A stretch of DNA of 56,684 bases from the NCBI GenBank assembly GCA_023444055.1, contig JAEZRV010000011.1:1-56684 (forward strand). Direction: 5' to 3'. Both the position numbers and the translations under genes were made by a program. Of the stretch, positions 1 through 8,596 are shown piece by piece. The DNA comes from Bacillota bacterium. Its GTDB lineage: Bacteria; Bacillota; Clostridia; Acetivibrionales; DSM-1351. Each line of letters starts with the position of its first letter. Position 1 is the stretch's first letter. Under the pieces are notes generated by a model that worked only from the letters and a program-made list of their open reading frames with translations, made no database searches and was not told the DNA's origin.

Positions 1-2
1 AG

Positions 3-173
3 CTTGGGGGCTCAAAAATAAGCGTAGACCACACACTGAAAAATTGTAAAGCCTTTAACAACAAGAAGCATGGCTTCACATGGAACAGTAATCCAGGGAA
101 ATTGACATTAACAGGGTGTCAAGCCAGTGGTAATGGCGGAAATGATTTTGAGAAAGTCACAAATACTAACTGA
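3..173 (+). CDS. C-terminal end of a pectate-lyase-like parallel beta-helix protein (partial)
   Basis: The window opens inside a reading frame that runs 56 codons to a TGA at 171-173. The residues read like the last coils of a right-handed beta-helix pectate lyase of the PL9 type: an Asn/Gly-rich stretch with NCKAFNNKKHGF, WNSNPGKLTL and CQASGNGGNDFEKV. The family call rests on this tail only, but its position just upstream of the pectin catabolic operon supports it. The start, any signal peptide and any cellulosomal dockerin lie outside the window; none of them appears in the visible tail. Moderate confidence as a real 3' end, lower for the exact family. Confidence 0.6.
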   Translation, partial: LGGSKISVDHTLKNCKAFNNKKHGFTWNSNPGKLTLTGCQASGNGGNDFEKVTNTN

Positions 174-252
174 TATTCTGGATAAGAGTATTAAAATAAA
201 ATCAGTCTATAAATTTAGTAGTTGAATCTAGCTCTACCGAAGCACTTATAAC

Positions 253-298
253 ACTAGTTATGATTAAAAATAGTAAATATTTTTTAATCATAACTAGT
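253..298. repeat. Perfect 18-bp inverted repeat, possible terminator
   Basis: Left arm 253-270 begins ACTAGTTATGATT and pairs perfectly with 281-298 around a 10-nt loop. It follows the truncated lyase gene by 80 bp and precedes uxaA by about 150 bp. The arm itself holds a T-run (281-285), but no T-run follows the hairpin, so it is not a canonical intrinsic terminator. It could equally be an operator or a processing hairpin. Confidence 0.55.
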
Positions 299-445
299 GG
301 GATGTTGCACAAATCCGCAAGCTTGTAGTATTGAACAACGATTGCACATCGTATTATGTTATGTCGTATACTTCGACTATATAAACGGTTTCTAACTGTA
401 TATATGAACTAGTATAAGAATAGAAGATATTGAGGGAATTTAGCT

Positions 446-1930
446 ATGAATGTTATTAAAATAAACGAAAAAGATAATGTAGCTGTTGCACTGAGAGATA
501 TTTCAGTGGGTATGGTGATTTCTGAGAATGTTAAAGCACTTGAGTATATACCTGCTGGACATAAGGTTTCATTAGAGAATATTTCTTCAGAATCTGCCGT
601 CATTAAGTATGGATACCCGATTGGATATGCAGTAACAGATATCATTGCCGGTCAATGGGTGCATACCCACAATCTAAAAACAGGGCTATATGATAAAAAT
701 GAGTATAAATATCAGCCTAAAGCTTCTGACTACGATAAAATACTACATAGCAGTGATGATAAGGAATTTTTTATGGGCTTCTGCCGAACAGATGGAAGTA
801 TTGGAGTCCGCAATGAAATATGGATTATTCCTACGGTTGGTTGCGTAAATAATGTAGCTCAGACTCTTGCTGATATTGCGGGAAAAAATGTCTATGGAAC
901 AGTTGAAAAGGTTAAGGCATTTCCTCACCAATATGGCTGCTCTCAGATGGGCGATGATCAGGAAAATACTAGGAAAATATTGGCAGATTTTATTAAGCAC
1001 CCTAATGCAGGAGGAGTTCTTGTTTTAGGGCTTGGTTGTGAAAACAGCAATATAGATGTACTTAAGAGCTACATAGGTGAGTATGATTCAAAACGAGTAA
1101 AATTTCTTGTTTGTCAGGACTTTGAGGATGAAATTGCAGAGGGTAAAAAGCTTCTTGATGAGCTTATCTGTTATGCTACATCATTCGATAGACAACAAGT
1201 AAGTGTATCTAAATTGATAGTAGGTTTAAAATGCGGAGGATCGGATGGTTTTTCCGGGATAACTGCAAATCCTATTGTTGGTAAATTTTCTGACATTCTG
1301 ATTACAAAAGGTGCTACGACAATACTTACTGAAGTTCCTGAAATGTTTGGTGCAGAAACCCTATTGATGGAGCGTTGCGAAAATAAAAATGTTTTTGAAC
1401 AGACTGTTAAGCTTATAAACGATTTCAAGAACTATTTCACAAATCATGGTCAAACAATATATGAGAATCCATCACCTGGAAATAAAAAAGGTGGTATATC
1501 GACACTTGAGGATAAATCTTTAGGATGTACTCAAAAATCCGGAAGTTCTCTTGTGAAGGGTGTTTTACAGTATGGTCAGCGCGTTCAGTCAAAAGGACTC
1601 AACCTATTGAGTGCACCCGGAAACGACTTGGTTGCAACAACAGCGCTTGCAGCTTCCGGTGCACAGATTGTTTTGTTCACTACAGGCAGAGGCACACCTT
1701 TTGCTTCACCCGTCCCGACTATTAAAATTTCGAGTAATACTGACCTTGCAAATAGGAAACAAAGCTGGATTGATTTTGATGCAGGATGTCTCATTAATGG
1801 TCTTGACCTTGAGCAACTTGCAGGAGAGCTTTATAATATGGTGCTAAAAGTTGCCGAGGGGCAATACGTAAAAAGTGAAGAAGCCGGTTATCATGACATG
1901 GCAATATTTAAGCAAGGAGTAACTTTGTAA
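446..1930 (+). CDS. uxaA: Altronate dehydratase UxaA (SAF domain plus catalytic region)
   Basis: Dehydrates D-altronate to 2-keto-3-deoxygluconate (KDG), the last step before KDG in the galacturonate isomerase route. The 494-residue length matches the full single-chain family. An N-terminal SAF domain (about residues 8-80) is followed by the galactarate/altronate dehydratase body with GFCRTDGSIGVRN (about 108-120), GCSQMGDDQENT, GLGCENSNID, GLKCGGSDGFSG and, near the end, DFDAGCLING. The cysteines fit the Fe-dependent family. The ATG at 446 is preceded by GAGGG at 432-436. It is the first gene of the run uxaA-kdgA-kdgK-kduI-kduD. The partner genes uxaC and uxaB are not in the window. Confidence 0.93.
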   Translation: MNVIKINEKDNVAVALRDISVGMVISENVKALEYIPAGHKVSLENISSESAVIKYGYPIGYAVTDIIAGQWVHTHNLKTGLYDKNEYKYQPKASDYDKILHSSDDKEFFMGFCRTDGSIGVRNEIWIIPTVGCVNNVAQTLADIAGKNVYGTVEKVKAFPHQYGCSQMGDDQENTRKILADFIKHPNAGGVLVLGLGCENSNIDVLKSYIGEYDSKRVKFLVCQDFEDEIAEGKKLLDELICYATSFDRQQVSVSKLIVGLKCGGSDGFSGITANPIVGKFSDILITKGATTILTEVPEMFGAETLLMERCENKNVFEQTVKLINDFKNYFTNHGQTIYENPSPGNKKGGISTLEDKSLGCTQKSGSSLVKGVLQYGQRVQSKGLNLLSAPGNDLVATTALAASGAQIVLFTTGRGTPFASPVPTIKISSNTDLANRKQSWIDFDAGCLINGLDLEQLAGELYNMVLKVAEGQYVKSEEAGYHDMAIFKQGVTL

Positions 1931-1993
1931 GAACATTTTTTGGAGTTGTAAATTAATTTTGGAATTAGGTACATACATATTAGGAGTGTTATT

Positions 1994-2962
1994 TTGATGA
2001 ATAAAATTTTAGAGGAAATCTCAAAAATTGGTATTGTTCCAGTTGTTGCACTGAATGATGAAAAGGATGCAAAACCTCTTGCAGAGGCACTTTGTAACGG
2101 AGGTTTGCCGTGTGCTGAAATTACATTTCGAACCGAGGCGGCAGAAGAGTCTATAAAGATAATGACTAAGGAATTTCCTAACATGTTAGTTGGTGCAGGA
2201 ACTGTTCTGACTATTGAACAGGTTGATTGCGCTGTTAACGCAGGAGCAAAATTTATTGTTTCACCGGGACTCAATCCTAAAGTGGTTTCATACTGTGTAG
2301 AGAAAAAAATAACTATAGTACCGGGATGCTCAAGTCCAAGTGATGTCGAAGCGGCTATTGAACTTGGGCTTGATACGGTGAAATTTTTTCCAGCAGAGGC
2401 TGCAGGTGGGATAAAAATGATAAAGGCAATGTCGGCACCCTACACTAAAATGCATTTTATGCCGACCGGAGGCATAAATGCTTCAAATTTAAAGGAATAT
2501 CTCAATTTTCCCAAAATAGTTGCATGTGGTGGAAGCTGGATGGTAAGCAGAGATTTAATGGCATCCGGAAAATTTGAACAGATAACCGTTTTGACAAAAG
2601 AAGCTGTCACCAAAATACTGGGGTTTGAGCTTGCACATGTCGGCATCAATGAAAAAGGAGAGAATGAGGCTGATTGTACAGCCTCAACTATCGCTGGCTT
2701 ATTTGGTCTTAGTAAGAATATCGGTAGCAGTTCTATTTTCGCAGGAAAGTTTATAGAGGTGATGAAAGCACCGTATCTTGGTAAAAACGGTCATATTGGA
2801 ATTGCAACAAACTATATAGCTCGTGCAATGTATCATCTTGAAAAGCAAGGTGTAAAATTTGATATGGAGACAGCAAAATATGATTTGTTAGGAAATCTTT
2901 CAGGGGTTTATATCAAAGGGGAAATAGGGGGCTTCGCATTGCATCTTGTTCAGAAAAAGTAA
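1994..2962 (+). CDS. kdgA: KDPG/KHG aldolase with extra C-terminal domain
   Basis: Class I aldolase cleaving 2-keto-3-deoxy-6-phosphogluconate to pyruvate and glyceraldehyde-3-phosphate. Residues 1-212 form the Eda barrel: AEITFRTEAAEES carries the catalytic Glu near 43, VSPGLNP and PGCSSPSD follow, and the Schiff-base Lys near 130 sits in DTVKFFPAEAAGG. The protein is 322 residues, about 110 longer than E. coli Eda. The extra tail (about 213-322, starting FELAHVGINEKGE and ending GGFALHLVQKK) looks like a VOC/glyoxalase-type fold; I infer this from similar long clostridial aldolases, and its role is unknown. RBS TAGGAGTG lies at 1981-1988. The neighbouring kdgK makes its substrate. Confidence 0.92.
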   Translation: MMNKILEEISKIGIVPVVALNDEKDAKPLAEALCNGGLPCAEITFRTEAAEESIKIMTKEFPNMLVGAGTVLTIEQVDCAVNAGAKFIVSPGLNPKVVSYCVEKKITIVPGCSSPSDVEAAIELGLDTVKFFPAEAAGGIKMIKAMSAPYTKMHFMPTGGINASNLKEYLNFPKIVACGGSWMVSRDLMASGKFEQITVLTKEAVTKILGFELAHVGINEKGENEADCTASTIAGLFGLSKNIGSSSIFAGKFIEVMKAPYLGKNGHIGIATNYIARAMYHLEKQGVKFDMETAKYDLLGNLSGVYIKGEIGGFALHLVQKK

Positions 2963-3009
2963 TGCTGGGCTTAAAAATACGGTGGTTTGGAGAAAGGATA
3001 TATAGATAT

Positions 3010-4035
3010 ATGTCAAAGAAAATTGTTACATTTGGAGAACTAATGCTTAGACTTGCGCCGCAGGGATACTATCGTTTTGTGCAGACTGAAAGTTATGAGG
3101 CAACCTTTGGAGGCGGTGAAGCAAATGTTGCTGTTTCACTTTCAAACTATGGAATGGATGTAGCATTTGTAACAAAACTTCCTAAGCATGAGATAGGTCA
3201 GGCAGCAATTAACTCACTAAGAAGATATGGTGTTGATACAGCTATGATAACCAGAGGCGGCGATAGAGTTGGTATATATTATCTTGAAAAGGGTGCATCA
3301 CAACGTCCTTCAAAGGTTATCTATGACAGAGCAGGATCATCTGCTGCGACTGCTTTAAAAGAAGATTTTGATTGGAATAAGATATTTGAAGGTGTAAATT
3401 GGTTCCATTTTACAGGAATAACACCTGCATTAAGTGAGCAGGTTGCCGAAATCTGCCTTGAAGCATGCAAAACTGCAAAATCTAAAGGGATAACAATCAG
3501 CTGCGATCTTAACTACAGAAATAAGCTGTGGTCAAAGGAAAAGGCAGGCAAAGTTATGGGAGAGCTGTGTAAATTTGTTGATGTTTGTATTGCAAATGAA
3601 GAAGATGCAGGAGATGTTTTTGGAATTAAGGCTGTCAATACCGATGTTGCCAGTGGTCAAGTAAATCATGATGCATATAGAGAGGTTGCAAAGCAGCTTG
3701 CAGATAGGTTTGGATTTAAAAAGGTTGCTATTACTTTGAGAAGCTCTATTTCTGCAAATGATAACAAATGGGCGGCTATGCTTTATGACGGCTTAGACTA
3801 TTATTTTAGTAAAAGTTATCATATGCATATTGTTGACCGTGTAGGCGGTGGCGATTCGTTTGGTGGCGGACTTATTTATGCTTGTATAAACGGATTTAAA
3901 CCACAGCAGATCATTGAGTTCGCAGTAGCGGCAAGCTGCTTGAAACATAGCATTGAAGGCGACTTTAATCAGGTTTCGGTTGATGAAGTAATGAAGCTTG
4001 CAAATGGCAACGCAACAGGCAGAGTTCAGAGATAG
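3010..4035 (+). CDS. kdgK: 2-keto-3-deoxygluconate kinase, PfkB family
   Basis: Phosphorylates KDG with ATP to give KDPG for the upstream aldolase. The 341 residues carry PfkB/ribokinase marks: the N-terminal FGELMLRL and FGGGEANVAVSLSNYG substrate-site strands, and the C-terminal DRVGGGDSFGGGL signature (about residue 276) with the catalytic Asp. An upstream in-frame ATG at 2962 overlaps the aldolase stop and would add 16 residues. I prefer the ATG at 3010 because MSKKIVTFGE matches family starts and AAGGA at 2994-2998 is upstream at usable spacing. Co-transcribed with the uronate genes. Confidence 0.92.
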   Translation: MSKKIVTFGELMLRLAPQGYYRFVQTESYEATFGGGEANVAVSLSNYGMDVAFVTKLPKHEIGQAAINSLRRYGVDTAMITRGGDRVGIYYLEKGASQRPSKVIYDRAGSSAATALKEDFDWNKIFEGVNWFHFTGITPALSEQVAEICLEACKTAKSKGITISCDLNYRNKLWSKEKAGKVMGELCKFVDVCIANEEDAGDVFGIKAVNTDVASGQVNHDAYREVAKQLADRFGFKKVAITLRSSISANDNKWAAMLYDGLDYYFSKSYHMHIVDRVGGGDSFGGGLIYACINGFKPQQIIEFAVAASCLKHSIEGDFNQVSVDEVMKLANGNATGRVQR

Positions 4036-4094
4036 AGTCATAGCTAGATATTTATCAAAATGACAAAGATAAAAAGAAAGGTAGCGTGGAAAAT

Positions 4095-4925
4095 ATGGAA
4101 CTTCGTACAGCAGCATCACCTAAAGATGTAAAGAATTATACAACAGATCGACTTAAAGAAGAATTTCTTATTGATAACCTTTTTGGTACAGATGTTATCA
4201 AAACAGTTTACAGCCATATAGACAGAATTATTACAGGTTCTGCTGTTCCAGTAAACGGTGAGCTTATACTTGCCGCAGGAGAAGAAATAAGAGCTGAATA
4301 TTTTCTCAAGCGTCGTGAAATGGGAGTTATAAATATTGGTGGAGAGGGTTCTATTATTATTGACGGGACAGCTTATACACTTGGCTATAAAGACGGCATT
4401 TATATTGGAATGGGTGCAAAGGATATCAGATTTGTAAGCAAGGATTCCTTAAAACCGGCAAAATTTTATTTTAATAGTGCTCCTGCACATAAAACCTATC
4501 CAACTGTGCTTATAAAACCTGAGGATTGTATCAATGTTGAGCTTGGATCACTTGAAGGTTCAAATCATCGTGTAATTACAAAGTATATTCTTCCCGGACA
4601 AGTTCAAAGCTGTCAGCTTGTAATGGGTATGACCAGCTTGAAGCCTGGTAGTGTTTGGAATACTATGCCTTGTCATACTCATGACAGACGTATGGAAGTA
4701 TATCTATATTTCGAGATGCCTGATGATGCAGTAGTTTTTCATTATATGGGTGAACCGCAGGAGACACGCCATATCGTAATGAGAAACGAACAAGCAGTTA
4801 TTTCACCAAGCTGGTCAATCCATGCAGGTTCAGGAACACAGGCTTATTCATTTATTTGGGGTATGGTTGGAGAAAATCAGGATTTTGATGATATGGATAA
4901 TGTATTAATGACTGATATTCTATGA
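4095..4925 (+). CDS. kduI: 5-keto-4-deoxyuronate isomerase KduI
   Basis: Isomerises 4-deoxy-L-threo-5-hexosulose uronate, the product of unsaturated-galacturonate hydrolysis, to 3-deoxy-D-glycero-2,5-hexodiulosonate. It is a cupin with the metal site in MPCHTHDRRMEVYLYFE (about residues 192-208, HxH plus Glu) and a further His in SPSWSIHAGSG. VYSHIDRIITG is a strong family motif. The frame also has a GTG at 4086. I prefer the ATG at 4095 because MELRTAASPKDV lines up with the B. subtilis-type N-terminus and gives about 276 residues, the usual length. AGAAAGG at 4075-4081 is the likely RBS. kduD follows after 16 bp. Confidence 0.93.
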   Translation: MELRTAASPKDVKNYTTDRLKEEFLIDNLFGTDVIKTVYSHIDRIITGSAVPVNGELILAAGEEIRAEYFLKRREMGVINIGGEGSIIIDGTAYTLGYKDGIYIGMGAKDIRFVSKDSLKPAKFYFNSAPAHKTYPTVLIKPEDCINVELGSLEGSNHRVITKYILPGQVQSCQLVMGMTSLKPGSVWNTMPCHTHDRRMEVYLYFEMPDDAVVFHYMGEPQETRHIVMRNEQAVISPSWSIHAGSGTQAYSFIWGMVGENQDFDDMDNVLMTDIL

Positions 4926-4941
4926 TAGGAGGAAAAGAAGT

Positions 4942-5727
4942 ATGCCAGTTATGCAAAGTTTTTTACTAAAAAATAAAATAGCTCTTGTAACAGGGGCTTC
5001 GCATGGGATAGGTTTTTCTATTGCAAAAGCATTGGCTGAAGCAGGGGCAGTTATTGCCTTTAACTCTACAAATCAAAATTCTCTTAATATTGGTTTAAAG
5101 GCATATGAGGAAATTGGAATAAAGGCACATGGATATGTGTGTGATGTAACTGATGAAACAGCAGTAAATGAAATGGTTAAGGATATTGAGAATAAAATAG
5201 GTGTAATAGATATTCTTGTAAACAATGCAGGAATAATAAAGCGTATACCGATGTGTGACATGTCAGTATCTGAATTTAGGCAAGTAATTGATGTTGACTT
5301 GAACGCTCCATTTATAGTGGCTAAAGCGGTTATTCCTTCCATGATTAAAAAAGGACACGGTAAGATTATAAACGTTTGCTCCATGATGAGTGAACTTGGA
5401 AGAGAAACTATATCTGCTTATGCAGCAGCAAAGGGCGGACTAAAAATGCTTACAAAAAACATTGCATCCGAATTTGGAGAATATAATATTCAGTGCAATG
5501 GAATAGGACCTGGATATATTGCAACTTCACAGACTGCACCTTTGAGAGAGAATGGTCACCCGTTTAATAACTTTATTATATCTAAAACACCTGCGGGAAG
5601 GTGGGGGACTACTGAAGATTTAGAAGGTCCGGCGGTATTTTTGGCTTCAGATGCTTCGAATTTTGTCAATGGGCATGTGTTATACGTAGATGGCGGAATA
5701 CTGGCTTATATTGGCAAACAACCTTAA
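4942..5727 (+). CDS. kduD: 2-dehydro-3-deoxygluconate 5-dehydrogenase KduD (SDR)
   Basis: Classical short-chain dehydrogenase of 261 residues that reduces 2,5-diketo-3-deoxygluconate to KDG with NAD(P)H. Visible marks are the Rossmann glycine motif TGASHGIG (about 17-24), NNAG (about 93-96), the catalytic Ser in VCSMMSE, and SAYAAAKGG with the YxxxK pair. Near the C-terminus PAGRWGTTEDLEGPAVFLASD is typical of gluconate/KduD-type SDRs. RBS AGGAGG at 4927-4932 begins directly after the kduI stop, so the two are translationally close. The substrate is inferred from pairing with kduI; the SDR family call is firm. Confidence 0.9.
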   Translation: MPVMQSFLLKNKIALVTGASHGIGFSIAKALAEAGAVIAFNSTNQNSLNIGLKAYEEIGIKAHGYVCDVTDETAVNEMVKDIENKIGVIDILVNNAGIIKRIPMCDMSVSEFRQVIDVDLNAPFIVAKAVIPSMIKKGHGKIINVCSMMSELGRETISAYAAAKGGLKMLTKNIASEFGEYNIQCNGIGPGYIATSQTAPLRENGHPFNNFIISKTPAGRWGTTEDLEGPAVFLASDASNFVNGHVLYVDGGILAYIGKQP

Positions 5728-5957
5728 TAATTCTGGATACATTCTCAGTAATAAATAGTTCTGGAATATAAGTTTCAAAAATTATTTTCATATGTGTTTC
5801 GAAATAGTAATGCTTACGAATTGCTTGCATAAACAATAAATTAGCTGTTAATGCATTAAAGTTATACATAATCTCCTTTAGATGTAGCTAATTTGAGTTT
5901 CTAATAAGCGTTTCGTACGTATTTTCTAGTAAATAAAAAGCCAAAGGAGAGTATTTT

Positions 5958-7289
5958 ATGAAGATGAAAAAGGTAATTGCAGGGTTAGTTTCTCTATCCT
6001 TAGTATTTTCAATGGCAGCATGCGCAAAGTCAACGCCTGCAGAAAATACAGTTGCTGATGCAACAGTATCAAAAATATCCGAAGCAACCGGTGATGTTAA
6101 CATTAAAATTTCATGGTGGGGCGGAGATTCAAGACACGATGCGACTATGCAGGCAATTAATAAGTTTATGGAGAAAAATCCAAACATCAAAGTTACTAAT
6201 GAATATGGTGCTTGGAAGGGATGGGAAGACGCAATGTCAACAAGGTTCTATGCAGGTACTGAACCTGATGTAAACCAGATAAACTGGAACTGGATTGAAG
6301 CATTTGACTCAAAAGGGAATACCTTCTTAGATCTCAATACTGTTTCAGATAAGATTGATTTTACACAGTTTGATAAGGCATCTCTAGATACTTGTACTGT
6401 TGACGGTAAACTTAAGGCTATACCGGTCTCTATGACAGGACGTATTTTCTACTGGAACAAAACAACATTTAAAAAGGCTGGACTTTCAACACCGACTTCT
6501 CTTGCTGACTTAATGGCTGCAGGTAAGAAATTCAAGGAAACTCTCGGTAATGACTATTATCCTATCGCACTTGGGGAATATGACAGAATAATCCTCATGG
6601 TATATTACCTTGAGTCTGTATATGGTAAGAATTGGGTTGAAAACAATAAGCTAAATTACACTAAGGAAGAGATTTCTAAGGGCTTAGAGTTCATTAAGTC
6701 ACTTGAAGATAATCATGTTACTCCTACAATTCAGGCAATCACTGGTGATGGAGCTGAGTCTCTTGATAAGAATCCTAAGTGGATGGAAGGTAAATATGCT
6801 GGTATCTTTGAATGGGATTCATCTGCTTCTAAATTCTCAGGAGCATTATCTGAAGGACAGGAATTTGTTGTAGGTGATTATATGGCTGATATGGGTAAAA
6901 ATCAGGGTGGATTCACTAAGGTTTCTCTTGCATTTGCAATTTCTCAGAAATCTAAATATCCTGCTGAATGTGCAAAGCTCATAAACTTCCTTCTCAATGA
7001 GGAAGAGGGAACAAAGCTAATGGCATCTGAGCGTGGTATACCGCTTTCTAAAGCAGCTCTAAAGGTTTGTACAGATGGTAGTCTTTTTGATAAGAATGTT
7101 GCGGAGGCTAATGCGAAAGTACTTAATTGGGCAAAATTCGCAGTTGATGCAAAGTTTGAAGATGCAAAACTAAAGAGTACTGATGGCGTATATTATGATG
7201 TGATGGCTGGCTTGAGCTATGGTGATTATGATGTTTCAAAGGCAGCAGATACACTTATTGAAGGTATTAATGGCGTACTTGGTAAGTAA
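5958..7289 (+). CDS. Sugar ABC transporter substrate-binding lipoprotein (family 1)
   Basis: Extracellular binding protein of 443 residues, probably for oligogalacturonide or rhamnogalacturonan fragments given the neighbours. The N-terminus is a lipoprotein signal, MKMKKVIAGLVSLSLVFSM then AAC, with the lipidated Cys at 22. The mature part has the family 1 (MalE-like) pattern, with IKISWWGGDSRHDA, FMEKNPNIKV, PDVNQINWNW and a C-terminal LINFLLNEEEG. A clear AAAGGAG RBS lies at 5943-5949. A 230-bp gap separates it from kduD and probably holds its own promoter. The two permeases follow at 8597 and 9553; no ATPase gene is present, so a shared MsmX-type ATPase is likely used. Confidence 0.93.
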   Translation: MKMKKVIAGLVSLSLVFSMAACAKSTPAENTVADATVSKISEATGDVNIKISWWGGDSRHDATMQAINKFMEKNPNIKVTNEYGAWKGWEDAMSTRFYAGTEPDVNQINWNWIEAFDSKGNTFLDLNTVSDKIDFTQFDKASLDTCTVDGKLKAIPVSMTGRIFYWNKTTFKKAGLSTPTSLADLMAAGKKFKETLGNDYYPIALGEYDRIILMVYYLESVYGKNWVENNKLNYTKEEISKGLEFIKSLEDNHVTPTIQAITGDGAESLDKNPKWMEGKYAGIFEWDSSASKFSGALSEGQEFVVGDYMADMGKNQGGFTKVSLAFAISQKSKYPAECAKLINFLLNEEEGTKLMASERGIPLSKAALKVCTDGSLFDKNVAEANAKVLNWAKFAVDAKFEDAKLKSTDGVYYDVMAGLSYGDYDVSKAADTLIEGINGVLGK

Positions 7290-7361
7290 GAATATTTGGT
7301 GATTTTTATCGGATGAACTAATAGAAAGAGCTTTAGTATTTCCTGCAAAGTTAAAGAAAAG

Positions 7362-7418
7362 GCTGTCTTATCATCATGTATTAGCTTTTATAGATGAACA
7401 GATGTAAGACAGCTTTTT
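7362..7418 (+). terminator. Intrinsic terminator after the binding-protein gene
   Basis: GCTGTCTTA at 7362-7370 pairs with TAAGACAGC at 7405-7413 and is followed directly by a run of six T. The loop is long (34 nt). Placed after the binding-protein gene and before the GH105 gene, it probably gives partial termination so that the lipoprotein transcript is more abundant than the downstream genes. Confidence 0.75.
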
Positions 7419-7448
7419 TGATATATTTTAAATACAAATTAGTATAAG
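7418..7448 (+). promoter_or_regulatory. Candidate promoter upstream of the GH105 gene
   Basis: TTGATA at 7418-7423 overlaps the terminator T-run, and TATAAG at 7443-7448 follows after 19 nt; TAGTAT at 7440-7445 would give 16 nt spacing. The stretch contains CAAATTAGTATAA (7435-7447), a box that recurs in the window. The start codon at 7471 and RBS GGGGG follow closely. Promoter assignment is inference. Confidence 0.4.
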
Positions 7449-7470
7449 TATTAACAAGGGGGAGTGTTCT

Positions 7471-8565
7471 ATGGCAGTCCAGAACTATATCGACAATTAC
7501 CTTTATAAGTACCATAATTATAAGTCATATTGGAATTACGAAGACGGATGCATTCTAATGGGATGCCAACAGCTTTATGAGGCGACTTATGATGAAAAAT
7601 ACCTTCAGTTTATTTTGAAATATCTGAAGGATTTCATTAATGATGATGGTAGTATTAAAAATTACGAGTTGGGTAAATTCAATATAGATAGTATCAATTC
7701 GGGTAAAGTGCTGTATTTAGTTTACGAAAAAACAGGAGATGAGAAATATCGGAAAGCAATAGAGTTTCTTATGAATCAGCTCAGGGAGCACCCTCGTACA
7801 CAATGTGGAAATTTCTATCACAAACTTATATATCCCAATCAGATATGGCTTGATGGACTTTATATGGCACAGCCTTTTTATATGGAATATGAAACGAAGT
7901 TTAATAATAAAGAACATTACGATGACATTTTAAGTCAATTCGAAAATGTTAGAAAATATATGTATGATGAAAATAAATATCTTTATTATCATGCTTTTGA
8001 TGAAGCGAAAATTCAACCATGGGCAAATAAAATTACCGGACTTTCACCAAATTTTTGGCTGCGTTCAATGGGCTGGTATGTAATGTCGATTATTGATGTT
8101 ATGGACAATATGTCTATTGAAATTTTTGAAGTTTATAAGAAGCTTGAATGCATCTTTAAAGAAGCTATAAAAGGAATTTTGCGTTATCAAGATGAGAAAT
8201 GTGGTCTGTTTTATCAGATTATAGACCGCAGTGATATTCAGGATAATTATATTGAGACTTCAGGTTCTGCAATGGTGGCATATGCAATAATGAAGGCTTG
8301 CCGAATGGGAGTTCTATCAAAAGAAAAATATGTGACTATTGGTAAAGGAATTATGGAGTCGCTAATCAACAACAAGCTTCAAGAAATTGACGGTAATATT
8401 AAACTTACAGGTATATGTCATGTTGCAGGTTTAGGACCTGGTGAACAACGTGACGGAAGTATTGAATACTATTTATCGGAAAAGGTAGTATCAGATGATC
8501 CAAAGGGTGTAGGACCATTTATGATGGCTTATACTCAATATCTATTGATTTCCAAAGAAAATTAA
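7471..8565 (+). CDS. GH105 unsaturated rhamnogalacturonyl/galacturonyl hydrolase
   Basis: Removes the unsaturated uronic acid from the non-reducing end of lyase-generated oligosaccharides, feeding KduI. The 364-residue (alpha/alpha)6-barrel protein shows GH88/GH105 family marks: WLDGLYMAQPFYMEY, YHAFDEAKIQPWANK, SPNFWLRSMGWYVMS (about residue 192) and ETSGSAMVAYAI. No signal peptide is visible, so it acts in the cytoplasm on imported disaccharides or oligosaccharides, as for B. subtilis YteR/YesR. The RBS is AAGGGGGAG near 7456-7464. It lies between binding protein and permeases, which ties it to the importer. Whether it prefers homogalacturonan or rhamnogalacturonan products cannot be told from sequence. 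Confidence 0.88.
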   Translation: MAVQNYIDNYLYKYHNYKSYWNYEDGCILMGCQQLYEATYDEKYLQFILKYLKDFINDDGSIKNYELGKFNIDSINSGKVLYLVYEKTGDEKYRKAIEFLMNQLREHPRTQCGNFYHKLIYPNQIWLDGLYMAQPFYMEYETKFNNKEHYDDILSQFENVRKYMYDENKYLYYHAFDEAKIQPWANKITGLSPNFWLRSMGWYVMSIIDVMDNMSIEIFEVYKKLECIFKEAIKGILRYQDEKCGLFYQIIDRSDIQDNYIETSGSAMVAYAIMKACRMGVLSKEKYVTIGKGIMESLINNKLQEIDGNIKLTGICHVAGLGPGEQRDGSIEYYLSEKVVSDDPKGVGPFMMAYTQYLLISKEN

Positions 8566-8596
8566 GTTGTAAATATAAGGAATTGGAGGATTTTAT

